In this document: positions 4,320 to 6,967 of the stretch, one piece after another
How positions within the stretch are numbered: the stretch's first letter is position 1
How the letters are laid out: each line of letters starts with the position of its first letter
From: Nitrospira_G sp035457545
GTDB lineage: Bacteria > Nitrospirota > Nitrospiria > Nitrospirales > Nitrospiraceae
Length of the DNA stretch: 6,967 nucleotides
Assembly (NCBI GenBank): GCA_035457545.1
Contig: DATIBM010000233.1
Coordinates: 1-6,967 of the forward strand
Reading direction: 5' to 3'
Position numbers and translations under genes: made by a program
Notes under the pieces: generated by a model
The model's database searches: none
Told to the model about the DNA's origin: nothing
Seen by the model: the letters and a program-made list of their open reading frames with translations, nothing else

Positions 4320-5306
4320 CTATACCCCTTCGGCGATGGCCTGTGCTTCCTCTCGCACGGCGGCTTTCAGACTTTCCGGCTTCACCACCCGGACGCCGTT
4401 TCCGAAGCTCAAGATCCACCCGAGCAACTCCCTCGTGTCGGCCACGGTGAGACCCATGCGGAGCCTCCCGTCCTTGAGCTGGGTGAGGTGCTGGCTTGGA
4501 TGCCAGATGCGATCCCGCACCCAGGCCGCGGTGGCCTTGTCGAACAGCAGCTCGACCTCGATGCGCTTCCCGCGCATGACGATGAGCGCATCTTCGATGT
4601 AGGTCTCCACGTCGCCATCGAGCGGCATCTGGTAGGGATGGTCCGTGAGCGTACAGGACCGGATCCGCTCGACCGCGAACAGCCGGACATCTTTGCGCCA
4701 GTGACAGTAGCCGATCAGGTACAGGCCGCCGTCGACATACCGCAGCCGGTAGGGATCGACCTCGCGCCGCGTGGTCGCCAGGCGGGACGCCGAGTAGTAG
4801 CGCATCTGGACCGTGCGCCCGCGCGTGATCGCCTTGGTCAAGAGGTCGATCGTCGCGCGGTGGTCCCGGTACCGTTTGTGCGGCCCCAGCCCGACGGAGA
4901 ACGACTGCTCCAGTTGGCGCACGAACTCCATGGCGGGGGGCGGAATGCTGGCCGATGCCTTCTGCATCGCGGAGTCGAGCGCCGCCTTGAGCACGGTTCC
5001 TTCCAGCGGAGCGAGCAGATGCCGGCTGAAGGCCACGGCCATGACCTCGGTCGGCGAGAGCCCCAGGGCCGGGATATTGCGAAAGCCCTCCATGAGCCGC
5101 CACCGCACCTTGCCATCGACCCGTTCGGTGACCAAGGGAAAGTTCGCCGCCTCCAGCGCGGCCAGGTCGCGCCGGATCGTGCGAGAATGTTTGGGAAGAT
5201 CGCCAGGCAGCTCCGCCAAGAGTTCGTCCAGCGTCAGGCCCCGTTTGGCGGCCTCGAGGCGCCGGAGAATATGCCACTGGCGGGTGACTTGATCGTTTCT
5301 CGGCAT
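4320..5306 (-). CDS. WYL-domain transcription regulator
   Basis: A 328-aa regulator. Residues 5-72 form a winged helix-turn-helix of the DeoR/HTH_11 kind (RQWHILRRLEAAKRGLTLDE, then HSRTIRRDLAALEA and a wing GKVRWRL). Residues ~150-220 are the WYL domain, with GLYLIGY at 194-200 in place of the name-giving WYL, and VDPYRL before it. Residues ~247-325 are the C-terminal WCX extension (VELLFD to VVKPESL). WYL proteins act as dimers that sense a ligand, often nucleic acid, and many control phage-defence or CRISPR genes. The ATG at 5306 is chosen because the HTH begins there; 28 more upstream codons are open but unlike the family. A perfect 10-bp inverted repeat lies 15-57 bp upstream, so autoregulation is likely. 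Confidence 0.9.
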   Translation of the reverse strand: MPRNDQVTRQWHILRRLEAAKRGLTLDELLAELPGDLPKHSRTIRRDLAALEAANFPLVTERVDGKVRWRLMEGFRNIPALGLSPTEVMAVAFSRHLLAPLEGTVLKAALDSAMQKASASIPPPAMEFVRQLEQSFSVGLGPHKRYRDHRATIDLLTKAITRGRTVQMRYYSASRLATTRREVDPYRLRYVDGGLYLIGYCHWRKDVRLFAVERIRSCTLTDHPYQMPLDGDVETYIEDALIVMRGKRIEVELLFDKATAAWVRDRIWHPSQHLTQLKDGRLRMGLTVADTRELLGWILSFGNGVRVVKPESLKAAVREEAQAIAEGV

Positions 5307-5320
5307 GGTCTTTTCAGTAC

Positions 5321-5363
5321 GGCATGCGCGGGAAGCCAAACGGGGACACAGGACGCGCATGCC
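5321..5363. promoter_or_regulatory. Candidate operator of the WYL regulator
   Basis: GGCATGCGCG (5321-5330) and CGCGCATGCC (5354-5363) are perfect 10-bp inverted arms separated by 23 bases. The arm starts are 33 bp apart, about three helical turns, so both arms face the same side of DNA. Each arm also contains the palindrome GCATGC. The position directly upstream of the WYL gene start fits a self-repression site bound by a regulator dimer or tetramer. Binding by this regulator is inferred from place and symmetry. Confidence 0.5.
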
Positions 5364-5462
5364 CGGCGGGCCATACAGTAGTCGAAACAAATCACATGGG
5401 CAAGACGATGGCGCGGCCGTTCGAATCGATAACGGTTATGGCCATTGTCTGGTTCCTCTCCC

Positions 5463-5491
5463 TTCGTCGCGGATGGGCGTTATGGTACACT
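5463..5491 (+). promoter_or_regulatory. Candidate extended -10 promoter, leaderless
   Basis: TGGTACACT (5483-5491) fits an extended -10 element (TGn plus TAnnnT). A weak -35-like TTCGTC lies 17 bp upstream at 5463-5468. The -10 box ends six bases before the ATG at 5498, and there is no Shine-Dalgarno sequence close by, as for the gene at 1688. Confidence 0.35.
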
Positions 5492-5497
5492 CGGCGC

Positions 5498-5710
5498 ATG
5501 TTGGACTCGGATGCTTCCCATCATTCCTCGACGCCGCTCAAGCTCTTGCCGGCTTATCTTGGAACTGATTCGATCGAGGCCGCCCTGGCCACCCCTCGCG
5601 GTCGGCGCAGTCTCTGGCTGGAAATTTTGGTCAACGATCGGCTGGATCTCTCTCCGTGGCGCAACCATCCGTCGATGCAGGAAGCCTTCCAAACAGCCTG
5701 CCGTTGGTAG
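5498..5710 (+). CDS. Hypothetical protein, 70 aa, ended by an in-frame amber codon
   Basis: I do not recognise the family. The ATG at 5498 follows a -10-like box at leaderless spacing. The product has a plausible folded core (LKLLPAYLGTDSIEAALATP, then RRSLWLEILVNDRLDLSPWR) and ends TACRW at a TAG (5708-5710). The same frame stays open after the TAG for 42 codons of protein-like sequence to a TGA at 5837-5839. The intact gene would then encode about 113 residues. The ORF is probably a truncated product of a decaying gene. Amber readthrough, or a base error in the TGGTAG stretch, are alternatives. It has no signal peptide or membrane segment. It is divergent from the WYL gene, so it may be under that regulator's control. 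Confidence 0.5.
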   Translation: MLDSDASHHSSTPLKLLPAYLGTDSIEAALATPRGRRSLWLEILVNDRLDLSPWRNHPSMQEAFQTACRW

Positions 5711-5839
5711 AGCCGCTACAGCCGTCTGATCACGTTCTTGTTCAATCGTGCGCCATTACCGCCCGACCTGGGACCGATCGATTTCCGCGAGTATCGCACC
5801 TTCGCCGAGGCGCTGCGCTTTGCCTACTCTCACCACTGA
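5711..5839 (+). pseudogene. In-frame tail after the amber codon, 42 codons
   Basis: Directly after the TAG the frame reads SRYSRLITFLFNRAPLPP and later FREYRTFAEALRFAYSHH before TGA at 5837. Third positions are G/C-rich as in true genes here, and no good start codon or ribosome site precedes it. It is therefore best read as the C-terminal part of the gene beginning at 5498. The family is unknown to me. Confidence 0.5.
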
Positions 5840-5875
5840 GCGCCTGTCAGTCTTCCATCCGTTCTATCAGAGCCG

Positions 5876-6967
5876 TCACCGCTCGCGCAGGCTCTCTTTG
5901 ACCGACTTGAGGAGCGGGCTCAGCAGATACTCCATGACGCGGCGGCGGCCGGTCTTGATTTCGACTGTGACGGCCATGCCGGGCGAGAGATGGACCGGCT
6001 TGCCTTCCACCTGCATGGTCGCGCGATCCATGCTCACCCTGGTGGCATAGACCAGGCCGCCCTTTTCCTTATCGAGCGGCACGGCATCGTCCGAGACGCT
6101 CAATACCTTCCCCGGGACCGTCCCGTAAATGGTGAAGGGGAAGGTTTCGATTTTGATCTCGACCTCCTGGCCTTCCTGAACGAAACCCACGTCTTTGTTC
6201 TCCACCTGCGCCTCGACCTCCACCGGATGGTCCTGCGGCACCACGATCAACAGCGATTGCGCCGGGGTGACGACCCCGCCGACCGTGTGGACGACGAGTT
6301 GCTGCACCACGCCGTCGATCGGCGATACCAACGTTTGTAGTTCAGCCTTCTGACCGGCCTTCACGACCTGCTGCGCCAGCGAGACCGCCTTCGTCTCCGC
6401 CGCGGACAGCTCCGCCTGTTTGCTCTGCTGGAATTCCGAGACCAGGGCACGCGCGTTCTTCTCCGCCTCGGCCAAGGCCGCCCGATCCTGAACCAGCTTC
6501 TGCCGGTTCTGCGCCAGTTCCTGCGCCTTGTCGATCCGCTGTTGCTCGAATTGCAAATAGTCCATCTTGGACACGTACTGATGGTCGAGCAACCGCCTGT
6601 AGGCCGCGGCCCGCTCGGCCTCGATCGGCACGGTCGCCTCCAACCGGCGGATGTTCTCCCCGGTGGCGTCGACCGCCGCCCGTCGTTGCTCGACCAGTGA
6701 GTGGGCCGCTTCCACACGAGCGCGGTACTCGGCCAGTTGATCGCGCAACAGTTGCTGTTGCAACGCCACCATTGCCGGCTCTGCATCTTCCGGCGGCTCC
6801 AGGATCGGGTTGCCGGCGATCAGAGCCCGGAGTCGCGCCGCCTCCGTCTTGGCCGCGCGATATTCGTTCAACGCCTGTTCCCGGTCCGCTCGATTTTGCG
6901 TCGAGTCCAGTTCGATCAAGACCTCGCCTTTTCGGACGACCTGCCCGTCCTGTACATGGATCGCGGA
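5876..6967 (-). CDS. HlyD-family type I secretion adaptor, 5' end missing
   Basis: 363 residues are visible; the frame is open to the right edge and lacks the usual N-terminal cytoplasmic tail and membrane anchor. The visible part starts with half a lipoyl-like domain, IHVQDGQVVRKGEVLIELDS (residues 3-22). A long alpha-helical coiled-coil hairpin follows (~24-205, rich in Gln, Ala, Glu and Arg). The second lipoyl half is SPIDGVVQQLVVHTVGGVV (215-233), and a beta-barrel domain runs from ~249 (VEAQVENKDVGFVQEGQEVE) to the C-terminal VEIKTGRRRVMEYLLSPLLK typical of HlyD/PrtE adaptors. Such proteins bridge an inner-membrane ABC transporter to an outer-membrane TolC-like channel to export proteins with C-terminal signals. 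The transporter gene, if linked, should lie beyond the right edge. A TTG at 6919 is not the true start, since homology continues upstream. Confidence 0.92.
   Translation of the reverse strand, partial: SAIHVQDGQVVRKGEVLIELDSTQNRADREQALNEYRAAKTEAARLRALIAGNPILEPPEDAEPAMVALQQQLLRDQLAEYRARVEAAHSLVEQRRAAVDATGENIRRLEATVPIEAERAAAYRRLLDHQYVSKMDYLQFEQQRIDKAQELAQNRQKLVQDRAALAEAEKNARALVSEFQQSKQAELSAAETKAVSLAQQVVKAGQKAELQTLVSPIDGVVQQLVVHTVGGVVTPAQSLLIVVPQDHPVEVEAQVENKDVGFVQEGQEVEIKIETFPFTIYGTVPGKVLSVSDDAVPLDKEKGGLVYATRVSMDRATMQVEGKPVHLSPGMAVTVEIKTGRRRVMEYLLSPLLKSVKESLRER

Larger units (their letters stand above)
5307..5497. other. Divergent intergenic region
   Basis: This 191-bp space separates the WYL gene from the plus-strand amber-interrupted gene. 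It holds the inverted repeat at 5321-5363 and a possible promoter at 5463-5491. No RNA gene is recognisable. Confidence 0.5.

Noticed and set aside
4216..5277. 353-codon minus-strand open frame parallel to the WYL gene
   Set aside because: It is an offset frame of the WYL gene with an Arg/Gly/Pro-rich product and no domain; the WYL frame has a full HTH, WYL and WCX architecture.
4488..5381. 297-codon plus-strand open frame
   Set aside because: It is antisense to the WYL gene, with Arg/His-rich composition and no recognisable motif.

Overview
The window is GC-rich and densely coded on both strands. Intergenic spaces hold several short repeats. Gene content and codon use suggest a GC-rich Gram-negative environmental bacterium. 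A Nitrospirota (Nitrospira-like) host is my guess from the NPxN-repeat exported protein and the general style of the genes; no marker gene here proves it. This is an accessory region: small toxin-antitoxin-like modules, a WYL regulator, repeat elements and gene remnants lie between a SEC-C/TPR gene and a type I secretion adaptor.

Left part (1-1271, minus strand): a TPR protein with a C-terminal SEC-C zinc motif runs by an ATGA overlap into a 71-codon ORF. That ORF looks like the scar of a Cas3-type helicase: a Walker A segment with a REP-like repeat lying in frame. By a second ATGA overlap it runs into an ORF6N-domain gene that leaves the window on the left. Next come a 416-bp spacer with two REP-type hairpins, and on the plus strand a 91-aa unknown gene that overlaps an AbiEii/MNT-like nucleotidyltransferase.

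Middle (2616-4110, minus strand): a secreted protein made of six 12-residue NPxN repeats. Upstream of it are a REP hairpin and two identical 17-bp dyads that bracket a 34-codon ORF. A ~220-bp element with near-identical terminal inverted repeats (MITE-like) follows, and its right end supplies the stop codon of a DUF5615 PIN-like toxin. The toxin gene is coupled by a 4-base overlap to a DUF433 antitoxin gene.

Right part (4320-6967): a WYL-domain transcription regulator (minus) has a perfect 10-bp inverted repeat just upstream of its start, a good candidate for its own operator. Divergent from it is a small plus-strand gene that an in-frame amber codon splits into a 70-codon ORF and an open 42-codon tail. 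Converging on this is the 3' part of an HlyD-family periplasmic adaptor gene that enters from the right edge.

The cas3-like scar, the WYL regulator, the DUF433/DUF5615 pair and the nucleotidyltransferase pair together resemble an eroded defence or mobile-gene island. I see no intact CRISPR array, tRNA, rRNA or full transposase.
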